DNA of 64,000 nt from Gaeumannomyces sp. JS-464 (lineage: Eukaryota; Ascomycota; Sordariomycetes; Magnaporthales; Magnaporthaceae): assembly GCA_002197995.1 (NCBI GenBank), contig NGZR01000009.1:1054001-1118000 (forward strand). The letters are read 5' to 3'. Shown in pieces: positions 23,842 through 35,833 of the stretch; position 1 is the first letter of the stretch, and the number at the start of each line of letters is the position of its first letter. Made by a program: the position numbers and the translations under genes. Below the pieces are notes generated by a model. The model was not told the origin of the DNA. It saw only the letters and a list, made by a program, of their open reading frames with translations, and made no database searches.

Positions 23842-24747
23842 TTGCTAACGAATCGTCGTCGCTTTTTTTTTAACTTTTATAATCGCGCATTTTTTGCTAT
23901 TACTGCTTATTTAGCTTTTGCTACTTTAAAACATTTCGTATTTTTTCGATAATATTAATCCTTTTTATCGAACACGTGTTTTTTTTAGCCTTTTTAGCGT
24001 TTGCTTAATGCTTTGTTCGCCTTTATAATTTAAAACACTTTTTTTTAAAAGGTTAACCCGATGTATAATTGCTTTAGCCCTTTTCGTTAATTATTTTAAC
24101 CGAGTATATAAAATGGAAACTGCTTTAATAATTGGAAATTCGAGTTTTAATATGTTCGATTGCGAAATTGCATTTTTAACTATTTAAAGCGTTTTAAAAG
24201 TCCAAAAGTTCGGCGTATTTATAAAAGCTTTTTCAAAAAAGTTAAAATTCGTAACTTTACACCCAGCTTTTTTAAAACCGATTCCCAATTAAAAAAAAGC
24301 AAAGCTAGCCTTTTAAAAGCTTTTTTAAATGTTTTTTTTTGGTTATAAAGTTAAAAAATGCCGTTTTAAACGCCGAAAAAAAACTTAACCTTAATTACGT
24401 GGTTAACGTATAACCTTATTAAGTTTTCGATTTATTAACCGTACGCTTTTTTAACGGGTTAAAGCATTTAACGTTAAACGGTTAAAAAAAGTAAAACGAA
24501 TACGAAAGTATATAAAGCGTAATAATATTATATTTTAGCAGTAAAGCTCGAAATTCGTTAAATAGTAACTTTCGTAGCCGTTTAGCATTAATAAACGATA
24601 AAACCTCGTAAAACGAACTGCAATATGTTTATCGAAATGTTAAATCCATTTAAAACCGAATTCGTTCGTAATTTATTTATTAACGCTTATTATAATAACT
24701 TAATTACGTAAAAGGTCGGTTTTTAAATATTAATTAATTAAATAATA
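23842..24747 (-). mobile_element. Fot C, middle part (transposase C-terminal half)
   Basis: Continuation of Fot C after the R2 insertion: the transposase C-terminal and DDE regions on the minus strand, aligning with Fot B from about 24,950 onward. It is interrupted at the TA of 24,746-24,747 by Fot B, the same kind of transposon, and resumes at 26,605. The plus-strand frames here are shadows. Confidence 0.72.
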
Positions 24748-26602
24748 ACGTGGTTTACAAGCGAGTCGCGCATATAAGCGAATCGCGCACCCACACCCGA
24801 CTTCCGGTTAATCGACGCGCATGCTAACCTAATAACGCTAAAAATCCATTTAAACTATTTGGAATTGTATATATCGAACATTTTACTTTTTTTTAACAAA
24901 TGCGCGCATTATGTCCGGTTTTACCGCAAATGCCACATCGCCGACGAATCGTTATCGCTTTTTTTTGTTAACTTTTATAATCGCGCATTTTTTGTTATAA
25001 TTGCCCATTTAGCTCCTTTTTTTAGGACATTACGTATTTTTTTAATAGTATATAACCCTTTTATCGAACACGTGTTTTTTTAGCCTTTTGGCGTTTGCTT
25101 AATGCTTTGTTCGCTTTGTGTAGCGAAGTAACTTCGGCTTTAAAAAGGGCTATTTAATGCATAATCGAACTCGTCCTTTTCGTAAGCTAGTTTATAACCG
25201 TTAGCATAAGTGATAAAAAGTTATTCCGGTAATTGGAAATTCGAGTTTTAATATATTCGGATTGCGAAGTTACTTCCTTAGCTATCCGCGGCGTTTTAAA
25301 GGTTTAAAGTTCGGCGTTGTTTAAAAGCTCCCTTAAAGGAGTTAAAATTCGTAGCTTTACATCCAGCTTTTCCAAAACCGAACCCGGATTAAAAAAGTAA
25401 AGCCAGCCTTTCGAAAATTTCCTAAATGTTTTTTTCGGTTATAAAGTTTAAAAATGCCGCTTTAAACGCCGAAAGGAATTCGATTTTAATTACGTGGTTA
25501 ACGTGCGATTTTATTAGGTTTTCGATTTGTTAACCGTACGCTTTTTTTAGCGGGTTAAAGCATTTAACGTTAAACGGTTAAAAAAAGTAAAACAAATGCG
25601 AAAGCATACAAAGCGTAATAATGTTATGTTTTTAGCAGTAAAGCTCGAAATCCGTTAAATAGTAGCTTTTATAACCGTTTAGCATTAACAAACGATAGGT
25701 GCTTTTTATACGCGATGCAATATGCTTATCGAAATGCTAAATCCATTTTAAGCCGAGCTCGTTCGTAATTTACCCGTTAGCATTCGTTAAAATAACCTAA
25801 TCGCGTGGAAAGCCGGTTTTCGAATACCAATTGGCTAAATAGTACTGCTTTTTAACGATAATAAAAGGGGGAATCGCTTAACCGCAACAGTTAACCTTTT
25901 AAATAATTATAGCTCATTTCCGGTTGCTAAACTAAACTAGCTTTGCTTTACTACGGCTTTTTAATATTGTAATAATTATAACGACGGCGATTATGCCTAT
26001 AAAAAAGCCGGTTTTATCGAAATTATAAATGTTATTATTTAGGATGCCATATTTATCGATAGTGTTTCGGATAAAGTCGAACCACGCAAAAACGAGTTTG
26101 GGATTTTCGCATTTGGCTTTTTAATAGTCGTACTTTCGAATTTAGCGCGTGCCGAGCTTTGCGCGGCGCTTAACGAAGTTCGCGACTTAGTTTTTGCTAA
26201 CGGCGCTCGCGTCGCGTTTAGCGAGCAGTTGGTTGGCTATATTTTTAATACTAAAAGGCCGGGGAGGAAATGCGCGGAAATCCAGTTTAAATATGTATTT
26301 AATAAGCGCCTCCTTTTCGGATTTCGTTAATTTTCGTAATTTGGGCATGCTATTACGTTAAGTAGGTCGGCCGGCGCGTTGGTCGCGCAATGTGGATTTA
26401 GGAATATCGTAAATTTTAGCCGTTAAACGTAAACTTAATTCCCGATTAAATTAAATTGCTTGCATAGCGAGAATAATCCTAGCTTTTTTCGATGTCGATT
26501 TTATTTGTGGTTATTAAAAAATTAAAATTGGAAGTGGAAAACGCGTGTCGCATTAAAAAATGCGCGATTCGTTTATATGCGCGACTCGTTTGTAAACCAC
26601 GT
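24748..26602 (-). mobile_element. Fot B: complete pogo/Fot1/Pot2-type transposon, dead
   Basis: 1,855 bp with termini ACGTGGTTTACAAGCGAG and TTTGTAAACCACGT, flanked by TA at 24,746-24,747 and 26,603-26,604. The transposase reads right to left, with its N-terminal helix-turn-helix part near 26,180-26,350. The inner repeat AGTCGCGCATATAAGCG distinguishes its ends slightly from Fot A. It was inserted into Fot C, so it is younger than Fot C. RIP stops inactivate it. Confidence 0.83.
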
Positions 26603-26604
26603 TA

Positions 26605-27360
26605 TTACATTTTAACGATAATAAAAAAAACCGTATAACCGTAATAATTAACATTTTAAATAATTATAACCCATTTTTTATTACTAGGTTAAACCAGCTT
26701 TGTTTTACTACGGCTTTTTAACCTTATAATAATTATAACGGCGGCGATTATGCTTATAAAAAAGCCGGTTTCGTTAAAATTATAAATGTTATTATTTTAA
26801 ATGCTATATTTAGCTATAATATTTCGCATAAAATCGAACTACGTAAAAACAAGCTTAAGAATTTCGCAGTTAGCTTTTTAGTAATTATATATTTAAATTT
26901 AACGGGTGTTAAGCTTTGCGCGGCGTTTAACGAACTTTTTAACTTAGCAATTATTAACGGTGCTCGCGTCGCGTTCGGCGAGCAATCGGTTAGCTATATT
27001 TTTAACATTAAAAAGCCAAAGAGAAAATGCGCGAAAATTTAACTCGAATATGTATTTAATAAGCGCCTTTTTTTTAAATTCCGTTAATTTTCGTAATTTA
27101 AACATGCTATCGCGTCGAGCAAATCGGCCGGCGCGTTAATCGCGCAGTGTAAATTTAAAAATATCGTAAATTTTAACTGCCGAACGCAAACTTAACCCCC
27201 GATTAAATTAAATTGCTTATATAACGAAAATAATTTTAGCTTTTTTTAAATTTCGATGTTATTTGTGGTTATTAAAAAATTAAAATTGGAAATGGAAAAC
27301 GCGAACCGCGATAAAAAACGCGCGATTTGGTAATATGCGCGACTTGTTAATAAACCACGT
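26605..27360 (-). mobile_element. Fot C, right part with 5' terminal repeat
   Basis: The last piece of Fot C, covering the transposase N-terminal half and ending ATAAACCACGT, followed by TA. Adding the three pieces (173, 906 and 756 bp) gives about 1,835 bp, close to the 1,855-1,868 bp of the complete copies. This supports one split element. Confidence 0.72.
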
Positions 27361-27362
27361 TA

Positions 27363-27945
27363 AATATTTTCCGCATTTTATAAAAGTGGTTTAACCGCGA
27401 GTTTTGCATATATATTACAATATCGTTTAAATATGCCAAGTAATATCCGTTTAAAAAATCTTTTAAAATGGTATTAATATACTTTTAAAAAAGGCTTAAA
27501 GCTTTTAAAAAGCTGAAAACAGTTACGGTTTATTCGAATAAACCATATCGGGTGCGAAATGCAATTATATATTTATAGCTTTTTTTAATCCGGATTTTTT
27601 AAAAAGCTTATATTACATTTATTTTAATTAACTAGCGAGCGTTAGCCAAATTGCGAAAAGTATTAAAAATAAATAAGAAAAAGTACTAGTTAAGCTGTAA
27701 AATCGCATTTAAACTTCGGTAATTACAATAAAAGCGCAACCTTTTACCCGGTTTTCGCATAAATAAAATAAAAACTTCGGTAAAAAAATTACTAGTTTGG
27801 ATAAATCTTTTATTAAACAGGTTTTAAAACGTCGTTTTAAATGCTAAAAGCTATTCCCGCGATATGCTATATAGCGGTTTTTAAAGCAAAAAAAATTTAA
27901 CCCCCGTTAACGTCCTTTTTAATTTTATTTTATAATTTACACTTA
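27363..27945 (+). mobile_element. R5 internal sequence, unassigned
   Basis: AT-rich sequence between Fot C and Fot F. By position it belongs to LTR element R5. No protein motif could be read on either strand. Confidence 0.35.
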
Positions 27946-29299
27946 ACATGGTTTACAAATAAGTAAATTAAATAAGCGAATAAATTACTAACACCCGACT
28001 TCCGGTTAATCGACGCGTATGCTAACTTAATAACGTTAAAAATCCATTTAAACTATTCGGAATTATATATATTAAACGTTTTTACTTTTTCCTGGCAAAT
28101 GCGCGCATTGTGTCCGGTTTTACCGCAAATGCCATATCGCCGACGAGTTATCGTCGCCCTTTTTTTTTAACCCTTATAATCGCGCATTTTTTACTATAAC
28201 TACCTATTTAACTCCTTTTAATTTAAAGCATTTCGTACTTTTTCGACAATATGTAACCCTTTTTATCGAACACGCGTTTTTTTAACCTTCCGGCGTTTAC
28301 TTAACGCTTTGTTCGCCTTTTGTAATTTAAAGCATTTTTCTTTTAAAAGGTTAACCCGATGTATAATTACTTTAACTTTTTTTGTTAATTAATTTATAAT
28401 TAATAGCATAAATAACGAAAAGCTACTCCGGTAATTAAAAATCCGAATTTTAATTTGTTTAAATTATAAAATTGCGTTTTTAACTATTTAAAGCGTTTTA
28501 AAAGTCCAAAGTTTAACGTCGTTTAAAAGTTTTTTTAAAAAAGTTAAAATCCGTAACTTTACATTTAGCTTTTCCAAAACCGAATCCCGATTAAAAAAAA
28601 GCAAAACCAGCTTTTCGAAACCCTTTTTAAATATTTTTTTCGGTTATAAAATTAAAAAATGCCGTTTTAAACGCCGAAAGGAATTCGATTTTAATTACGT
28701 AATTAACGTATAACTTTATTAGGTTTTCGATTTATTAACCGTACGTTTTTTTAACAGGTTAAAACATTTAACGTTAAACGGTTAAAAAAAGTAAAACGAA
28801 TGCGAAAATATGCAAAACGTAATAATATTATATTTTTAATAATAAAGCTCGAAATCCGTTAAATAATGGCTTTTATACCCGTTTAACATTAATAAACGAT
28901 AAAAGCTTTTTATACGCGATGCTATATGTTTATCGAAATGCTAAATCCATTTTAAACCAAACTCGTTCGTAATTTACCTGTTAACATTTATTAAAATAAC
29001 TTAATCGTGTAAAAGGTCGGTTTTAAAATACCAATTGGTTAAATAGTACTGCTTTTTAACGATAATAAAAAAAAGGATCGTTTAACCGCAATAATTAACC
29101 TTTTAAATAATTATAACCCATTCCCGGTTGCTAAATTAAACTAGTTTTGCTTTATTACGGCTTTTTAATGTTGTAATAATTATAACGGCGGCGATTATAC
29201 TTATAAAAAAGCTTGTTTCGTTAAAATTGTAAATATCGTTATTTAAAATGCCATATTTAGCTATAATGTTTTGTATAAAGTTAAACCACGTAAAAACGA
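27946..29299 (-). mobile_element. Fot F: 3' part of an inverted, split Fot element
   Basis: Starts with the terminal repeat as ACATGGTTTACAAAT (CG of the repeat changed to CA, a RIP change) after TA. It follows the family on the minus strand through the zinc knuckle and DDE region, then stops abruptly at 29,299 at the transposase sequence corresponding to ACTCGTTTTTACG in Fot A. The missing 5' part is the plus-strand piece 29,540-30,052, so the two look like halves of one element separated by an inversion. Confidence 0.72.
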
Positions 29300-29539
29300 C
29301 GTGGTAAAAATATAAATGGTTACGTTCGCTTAATATTACGAATTAATCGCGATTACGAAAAGGGAAACCGTAACGCGAGTTGCGATTTTTACGGCTTTTA
29401 TATTTAACGTTAAAAAAGTATTAAAAAAAAAGGTTTTAAAGCGAAAGTTTAATTACAACAGCTTATTTCGCGGGAGTTTTACGATTTATTCCCGTTATTT
29501 ATAAAATAAAAAGCAAATAAGCTAAACCCGTATAAGCTA
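29300..29539. other. inverted flank between Fot halves
   Basis: 240 bp unlike any Fot copy. Under the inversion model this is host (R5) sequence originally to the right of the element, now reversed. No gene is seen. The last two bases before the next Fot half are the TA target. Confidence 0.45.
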
Positions 29540-30052
29540 ACGTGGTTTACAAGTAAGTGGATTAAATAAGCGAATGGATTATTAACACGCGTTTACGCGT
29601 TAATTAAACTTTATCCACGAATATTTCCACAATAAACAATGGTAAATACAAGCGACGAAAGCAGGATTATCCTAGCCTTTTAAGTTATTAATTTAAATGC
29701 AAAGTTAAGCGTTTAAAATGCCGCTAAAATTTACGCGGTTAATTACTTTACTTTCGCCCGGCGCAAAAGCAGCCAACTTGCTCGACGCGACAGCATGCCC
29801 AAATTACGGAAATTGGCGGAATCCGAAAAAAAAGCGCTTATTAAATATATATTTAAGCGGGATTCGCGAGCATTCCTTCCCCGGCCTTTTAATGTTAAAA
29901 ATATGGCTAACCAAATGCTTACCGAACGTAACGCGGGCGCCGTTAGCAAAAACTGGGTCGCGAATTTCGTTAAACGCCGCGTAAAGCTCGGTACGCGTTG
30001 GATTTAAAAGTACGATTATTAAAAAGCTAAATGCGAAAATCCTAAGTTCGTT
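29540..30052 (+). mobile_element. Fot G: 5' part of the split Fot element
   Basis: Starts ACGTGGTTTACAAGTAAG. It contains a 70-codon frame (29,795-30,007) beginning MPKLRKLAESEKKALIKYIF and including NWVANFVKRRVKL, the N-terminal DNA-binding half of the pogo-type transposase. Similarity ends at 30,052, at the same point where Fot F begins, with TCGTT shared by both ends. The lengths of F and G minus the overlap total about 1,862 bp, a full-length element. Confidence 0.75.
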
Positions 30053-31512
30053 ACGTTTTTTTTTCGCAACCGTTTTTTTCGAAAGCAGGTGGCGCATTTA
30101 AAAGCGCGTTTTTTCCACTTATATTTTTAATATATGTGAAAAAAAACTGCCGTTTAGTATTATATTAATTATAGCTTTCCCAAAATAAATCGTTAAGTAA
30201 AGCTTAGCATTATATAAGCGTAAATCTTTTTTTTTATACCGGTTTTCGTTTTTTAAAAAAAACAAGTAATTTTCCGAATTACTTTTTTTTCCTTATAATG
30301 GTTTTTTTAACGTTTTCGGCGGAATTCGGTAAATAAACAGCTTCGTTTTAACAATAGCGTTTTAATTAATAACTGCGTAATATTTACAACTTTCGTTTAT
30401 AAATGCGTGGAATAATTTTATACCATTTACTATTGTTAAAATATATGTTAAATGCGTTTTTATACCTTTATTTGCATTTGTAAAAGCTATTAAAGCTTTT
30501 TTTCTTTTAAAGTACGACTTTGCTTTAAAGCTACTTTTTTCCTTAACTTTTAGCTTTTTTATTAGCTTTTCCTTTCTTTTTAACTAAAGAGGTAATTTTT
30601 CGCTATTAAAGCCGGCTTTGCAAATGGCCGTTTTTTCGGCGTTTTTAAAACGGGTTACTAGTTTGTAAAAGCATTTCGTTTAATAATAGTTGCTCGCACC
30701 GCAACGTAAATAACGGCTTTATTTTTAACAGCGGTTTTTTTTAAAAAAAAACATATTAAACTCGGCGGGGCCGCTTCCTCGGGCTTTATTAGCACTTTTT
30801 TCGGGCGCTTTCGCGGCTTTTACGCTTTCGCCGTTAACTTTTATAACGTTTATTACCACGTCGCCGTCGAAATTTCGGGTAACGCTTTTATTAATAAAAT
30901 CCGCTGCGATAACGGCGGGCTTTTAAGCAAGGTTAAATGCGTTGTTTTATTAAAAGTTTTAGTTATATTTTACCTTTTAACCTTTAATTCTTGTTTTCCG
31001 CTTTTAACGCTTTTTTTTTTAAATTTAAAACTGTTAAATACGTTCCTATTTTATTGTTTAAACGTAAAGCTCGGCAAGGTATGCGTAATACTCGTCTGGA
31101 AATTTAATAACCGTTAAAGCGTTTGCGAAATTACAGCTAATAAATCTTGTTAAAAAAACAAATTTAAACTTTTTTTTCCGAGCATTACCACTAATCCGAC
31201 TTAGCACATTTTTAAATATTAAGCCGAATTCGTTAAAAGATTAGCTTTTTTTACTTAAAAGCCCGCAATTATATTTGGGCGGCCGTTTTATTTTAAACGG
31301 TGCCGAACGTGAAATAAAGTTTATCGATATATTTCGTAAAGTTATATTTCGCACTTTTACTTCCCGTTTTAAAAAATTGCTTTATTTGCTTTTTACGCGA
31401 TTAAAAAAGCGTTTAATAAATTTCGTACCAAGTTTTTATATCGCTACTTAACAGCTTTTATTTTTTATTTATATTAAATTTAAAAATTAGCTTTTTTATA
31501 TAAAATAAAGTA
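30053..31512 (+). mobile_element. R5 internal sequence, unassigned
   Basis: 1.46 kb of AT-rich sequence. No motif of a retroelement protein was recognised, and all frames are short. It is assigned to R5 only by position between the two R5 LTRs. Confidence 0.35.
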
Positions 31513-33380
31513 ACGTGGTTTACAAACGAATGCTATACATAAACGAATGCTATACATAAACGAATGCCACAATTAACGCGTTTACGCGTTAATCCAACTT
31601 TATTTACAAATATTTCCACAATAAATAATGGCAAATTAAAACGATAAACGCAAAATTGTTTTAGCTTTTTAACTAATCGCATTAAATTTACAATTAAATA
31701 TACGGGGCGCCGTTAAAATTTACGAAATCGACTTTTCCACTTTCGCCCGGCAAAAGCGCGGCTAACTTGCTTAACGCGACACTATGCTTAAATTACGAAA
31801 ATTAACGGAATTCGAAAAAAAAGCGTTTATTAAATACATATTTAAACTGGATTCGCAAGCATTCCCTCCCTAACCTTTTAGTGTTAAAAATATAGCTAAC
31901 TAACTGCTTGCTAAACGCGACGCGGGCGTCGTCGGTAAAAATTGGGTCGCGAACTTTGTTAAACGTCGCGTAAAACTCGGTACGCGTTAAATTCGAAAAT
32001 ACGATTATTAAAAAGCTAAATGCGAAAATCCCAAACTCGTTTTACGTAATTCGACTTTATACGAAATATTATAGCTAAATATGGCATTATAAATAACGAT
32101 ATTTATAATTTCGACGAAACCGGCTTTTTTATAAGCATAATCGCCGCTATTATAATTATTATAACATTGGAAATTTGTAATAAAGCAAAGCTAATTTAGC
32201 TTAGCAATAGGAAATAAGCTATAATTATTTAAAAAGTTAACTATTGCGGCTAAGCGATCTTTTTTTATTATCGTTAAAAAGTAGTACTATTTAGCCAATT
32301 AGTATTCGAAAACCGACTTTCCACGCGATTGGGTTATTTTAACGAATTTTAACGGGTGGATTACGAACGAGCTCGGTTTAAAATGGATTTAACATTTCGA
32401 TAAACATATTATAACCCGTAAAAAAAAGTTTTATTGTTTATTAATGCTAAACGGGTATAAAAGCTACTATTCGACGAATTTCGAGCTTTATTATTAAAAA
32501 TATAATATTGTTACGCTTTGCATACCTTTGCATTCGTTTTACTTTTTTTAACCGCTTAACGTTAAATGTTTTAGCCCGTTAAAAAAACGTACGGTTAATA
32601 AATCGAAAACTTAATAAAGTTATACGTTAATTACGTAATTAAAGTTAAATTCTTTTCGGCGTTTAAAACGGCATTTTTTAACTTTATAACCAAAAAAAAC
32701 ATTCGAAAAGGCTTTCGAAAAGCTAATTTTGCTTTTTTTAATTCGGAATTGGTTTTGGAAAAGTTAAATGTAAAGTTACGAATTTTAACTTTTTTAAAAA
32801 AGCTTTTAAATAACGTTAAACTTTGGACTTTTAAAACGTTTTAAATAGAAAAACGCAATTTTGCAAATAACATATTAAAACTCGAATTCCAATTACTTAA
32901 GCAGCTTTTCGTTATTTATATTAATAGTTATAAACTAATTAATAAAAAAGGCTAAAGTAATTATATATCGGGTTAACCTTTTAAAAAAAAGTGCTTTAAA
33001 TTACGAAAGGCGAGCGAAGCGCTAAGCAAACGCCGGAAGGCTAAAAAAACACGTGTTTAATTAAAAGGGTTATATACTGTCGAAAAAATACGAAATGTTT
33101 TAAATTAGCAAAAGCTAAATAAGCAGTTATAGTAAAAAATGCGCGATTATAAGGGTTAAAAAAAAAGGGCGACGATAACTCGTCGGCGATATAGCATTTG
33201 CGGTAAAACCGGACATAATGCGCGCATTTGCTAGGAAAAAGTAAAAACGTTCGATATATACAATTCCGAGTAGTTTAAATGGATTTTTAGCGTTATTACG
33301 TTAGCATGCGCGTCGATTAACCGGAAGTCGGGTATAGGTGTGGCATTCGCTTATGTGTGGCACTCGCTTGTAAACCACGT
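31513..33380 (+). mobile_element. Fot H: complete pogo/Fot1/Pot2-type transposon, dead
   Basis: 1,868 bp with terminal repeats ACGTGGTTTACAAACG and TTGTAAACCACGT, flanked by TA on both sides (31,511-31,512 and 33,381-33,382). It carries two tandem copies of the subterminal ACATAAACGAATGC unit at its left end, which explains the extra 10 bp or so over Fot A. The transposase start is at about 31,784. Its overall mutation pattern is close to Fot A. Confidence 0.84.
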
Positions 33381-33382
33381 TA

Positions 33383-34601
33383 AAGCTTACGCTTCGTTGC
33401 AAATAAGCTATTTTGTTAGCTTTTTTTTATAATTTTTATTTAAATTAAGCCGCTCGTTTTCGTTTAATTTTAAAATGTAAAACTCCTTTTTATTTAAGCG
33501 ATGTTTAATAACTATTACGGCTTTAATTAAAGCTATAACTATTTGCTTTATACTTTAAAATAACGCTATTTAAAGGATTTTGTTAAATGGGTTAAACGCT
33601 ATAATATCCGCTATATCCTTTTTTTTTAACTCGGTGGGTTTTTTAAAAACCTTAATTGGACTTTTTTATTTCGCTCGGTTTTAAGCTTTTTAACGGCGGC
33701 TATTTCCGGTTTAAACTAAGTGCTAACAGCGGTTTCGTTTTTTATTTCCCGCTTGTTTTTCCTTTTCCACTTGTTCGAGCACGGCTTAAAAAAAAACGTT
33801 TTTTTTATAACGTGTTAAACTTTTTTTTGTTATTTTTTAAGGTTTTTTCCGGCGTAGTAAAAACCGCTCGTGGATTAGTAAGGGTTACCTCGTTTAACGA
33901 GTCGCTTTTTAGCTATCCGCTTTTCGTAAAGCTGTTATCGTCGGGAATTAAAAACGTTTATAATCGTTTTTCCTCGGTTGGCGGCGGCGGCGATATTTGC
34001 GCTCGCTTTTACGTATTCCTTTTTAATAATTTGTATTATAAAAGTCCTATAACGAAATGCACGCTAATAAATACCTTAGTAAATTAATAAATTACGAAGA
34101 TTAAAAAAAAAGGGTTATTTCGCAAACCTAAAAGCGGATCCGGCTATATATTAGCGGCGTGGCTAGTGCGTGGGTATAACGCGCTTTAATAGGCCACCAA
34201 TTACGGGCCGAAGCTTATGGTTGCATTAATAAAAACCGACCTTTTAACATTACGCAATTAATCGAATAAAACTTTTAAAACGTCGCACCGAACGCGTTTT
34301 AAACGAATGCATTTAGCGTAACGAAAGGAGTTTTTAGGAAACATGTAACGAAAAACTAAACCTATAGCTTTATAAAAAAAGCAAAAAGGCATTTTAATAA
34401 AAGCTTAAAATATTACAGAAAAAAGGTTATTTTAACAAATCGTTAAACGAACGTTAAAAGTTTTTCATTTTTGCACCCGATTAAACATTTTGTTAAATTA
34501 AAAAAAATTAAAAAATAGTAAAGAAAAAAAGTACTTACTATTAATAAAAAAGCGGGGTAATAAACTATAGCTAAAAGGATTTAGCTTAAAAAAAACCTAA
34601 T
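33383..34601 (+). mobile_element. R5 3' internal region
   Basis: It ends with TAGCTAAAAGGATTTAGC and a purine run next to the 3' LTR, matching R2's polypurine-tract region. This fixes the plus orientation. An open plus-strand frame of 143 codons at 33,656-34,087 is rich in Phe, Leu, Lys and Asn with a short GGGG run. It has no recognisable domain and I do not call it a gene. Confidence 0.5.
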
Positions 34602-35053
34602 GTTACGACTGTATTTAGGGAAAAAAAAAGCTGTAAAAAGCTATTAAAAAGGTAAGCAGCTTAAATAAAACATCCTAACCCCGCACTTAGGTTACGTAAA
34701 AAGTTACATGTATAAAACCGGCGATAACCCTAATACGTTAAGTTTAAACATATTGCTTTTAACAGCAAATAATATATACGATCGAAGCGATTATAATATA
34801 TTACATATATTATATATAGCATTATTAAAGCGCAGCATAAAACGCGGGTATATAAAAGCAGGGTTTTTTTATACTAGGGAGCTTTAATTAAAACTTTTGC
34901 ATTAATTAACCTAAATTAGCTCCTAAGCATTCCCTAAGGCAAGCAATTAAATTGTTTTTTAGTTACGTGCTTTTTTGCACTTTTAAACTAGCTATATTGT
35001 CCAATCCACTTTTAAAGCGCCTTACTTTATAAGCAAGCCTTTTAATTGTAATA
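34602..35053 (+). repeat. 3' LTR of LTR element R5
   Basis: About 452 bp, from TGTTACGACTGTATTTAG to TTAATTGTAATA. It pairs with the partial LTR at 6,918. A TATA-like GTATATAAAAGC is at about 34,849. The sequence after it (TAAAA) does not match the bases before the 6,918 LTR (TTTAG), so no target duplication is seen. Confidence 0.7.
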
Positions 35054-35551
35054 TAAAAGTTACTAGCTTTACTGGTTTTTATTTATGCTATATATAGCCG
35101 AAATTTTACCTAAACTAAAAGGGTTAAGTACGAATACGCCGAACTAATAAGCATATGCGTAACAAGCAACTTTTCGAAAAAGTGCTTTGGTAAAGCAGGA
35201 GCAACGGTAATAAAAATCTTAAGCTGGGGTAAAGCTAATAAAGTTGCTTTCGACTTGGGAAAATGCGAACTTATGCACTTTTCTAAGCAAAAAAAACTTA
35301 TAACCCCGGCGGTTAAAACTAAAAGCTTAACTATAAAACAAACTGCAAAAAGCTTTAAAAACTTTGCAATTTTACGATAATTAAGCATTTATTTCGATTA
35401 AAAGCTTAATTTCGAACCGCATATTAACAATAAAATTGCTAAAGTTTTAAGCGTTGTTAACCATTTCCAAAAGCTTACCTATTCGGTAAAAAAAATACCA
35501 ACGCACTTGGTATATAAAGCCGTTTTAACGATTATTATCCTAATAGCATTA
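35054..35551 (+). pseudogene. Tad1-like LINE piece c: C-terminal part of reverse transcriptase
   Basis: Forward frames read LFMLYIAEIL, then KVAFDLGKCELMHFSK, KLNFEPHINNKIAKVL and KKIPTHLVYKAVLTIII. These match the thumb and post-RT region of fungal Tad1/L1-clade LINEs in order and spacing. The YADD segment is disrupted by stops. The reading continues after G3 at 48,153 with LYGAEV. The 92-codon minus-strand frame here (35,110-35,388) is a shadow. Confidence 0.72.
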
Positions 35552-35833
35552 TGTAAAAAAGCTCGCCGCGATAATAGCGGGCCACCGCCACAGCAAAAAA
35601 CCTTAGCCCTGTTTACGAGCCCGAACCACGTAAAAGCTTAAAACACCTAAAACACGTAACAAGGGGCCCAAAAGGCCACGCTACTTAAGCAGCTTGTAAA
35701 AAGCAATTCCCAAATTGCCGGAATAAGCTAAAGTTATTATATTTACCATATAACAATATAAGCCGTTAACCTTTAATCACCGTTTACGGTTATCGTAATC
35801 ACCTTGTACAAGCTTTCGGCTTACCCCGTAACA
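35552..35833 (+). repeat. 5' LTR of Gypsy family C copy G3
   Basis: A 282-bp LTR from TGTAAAAAAGCTCG to CCCCGTAACA, preceded by CATTA (35,547-35,551). It pairs with 47,870-48,152, which is followed by CATTA (48,153-48,157). The pair bounds one element inserted in the LINE. Confidence 0.85.

Noticed and set aside
33656..34087. 143-codon plus-strand frame in R5
   Set aside because: It has an extreme Phe/Leu/Asn composition, no motif, and lies in RIP-type AT-rich DNA; likely a chance frame.
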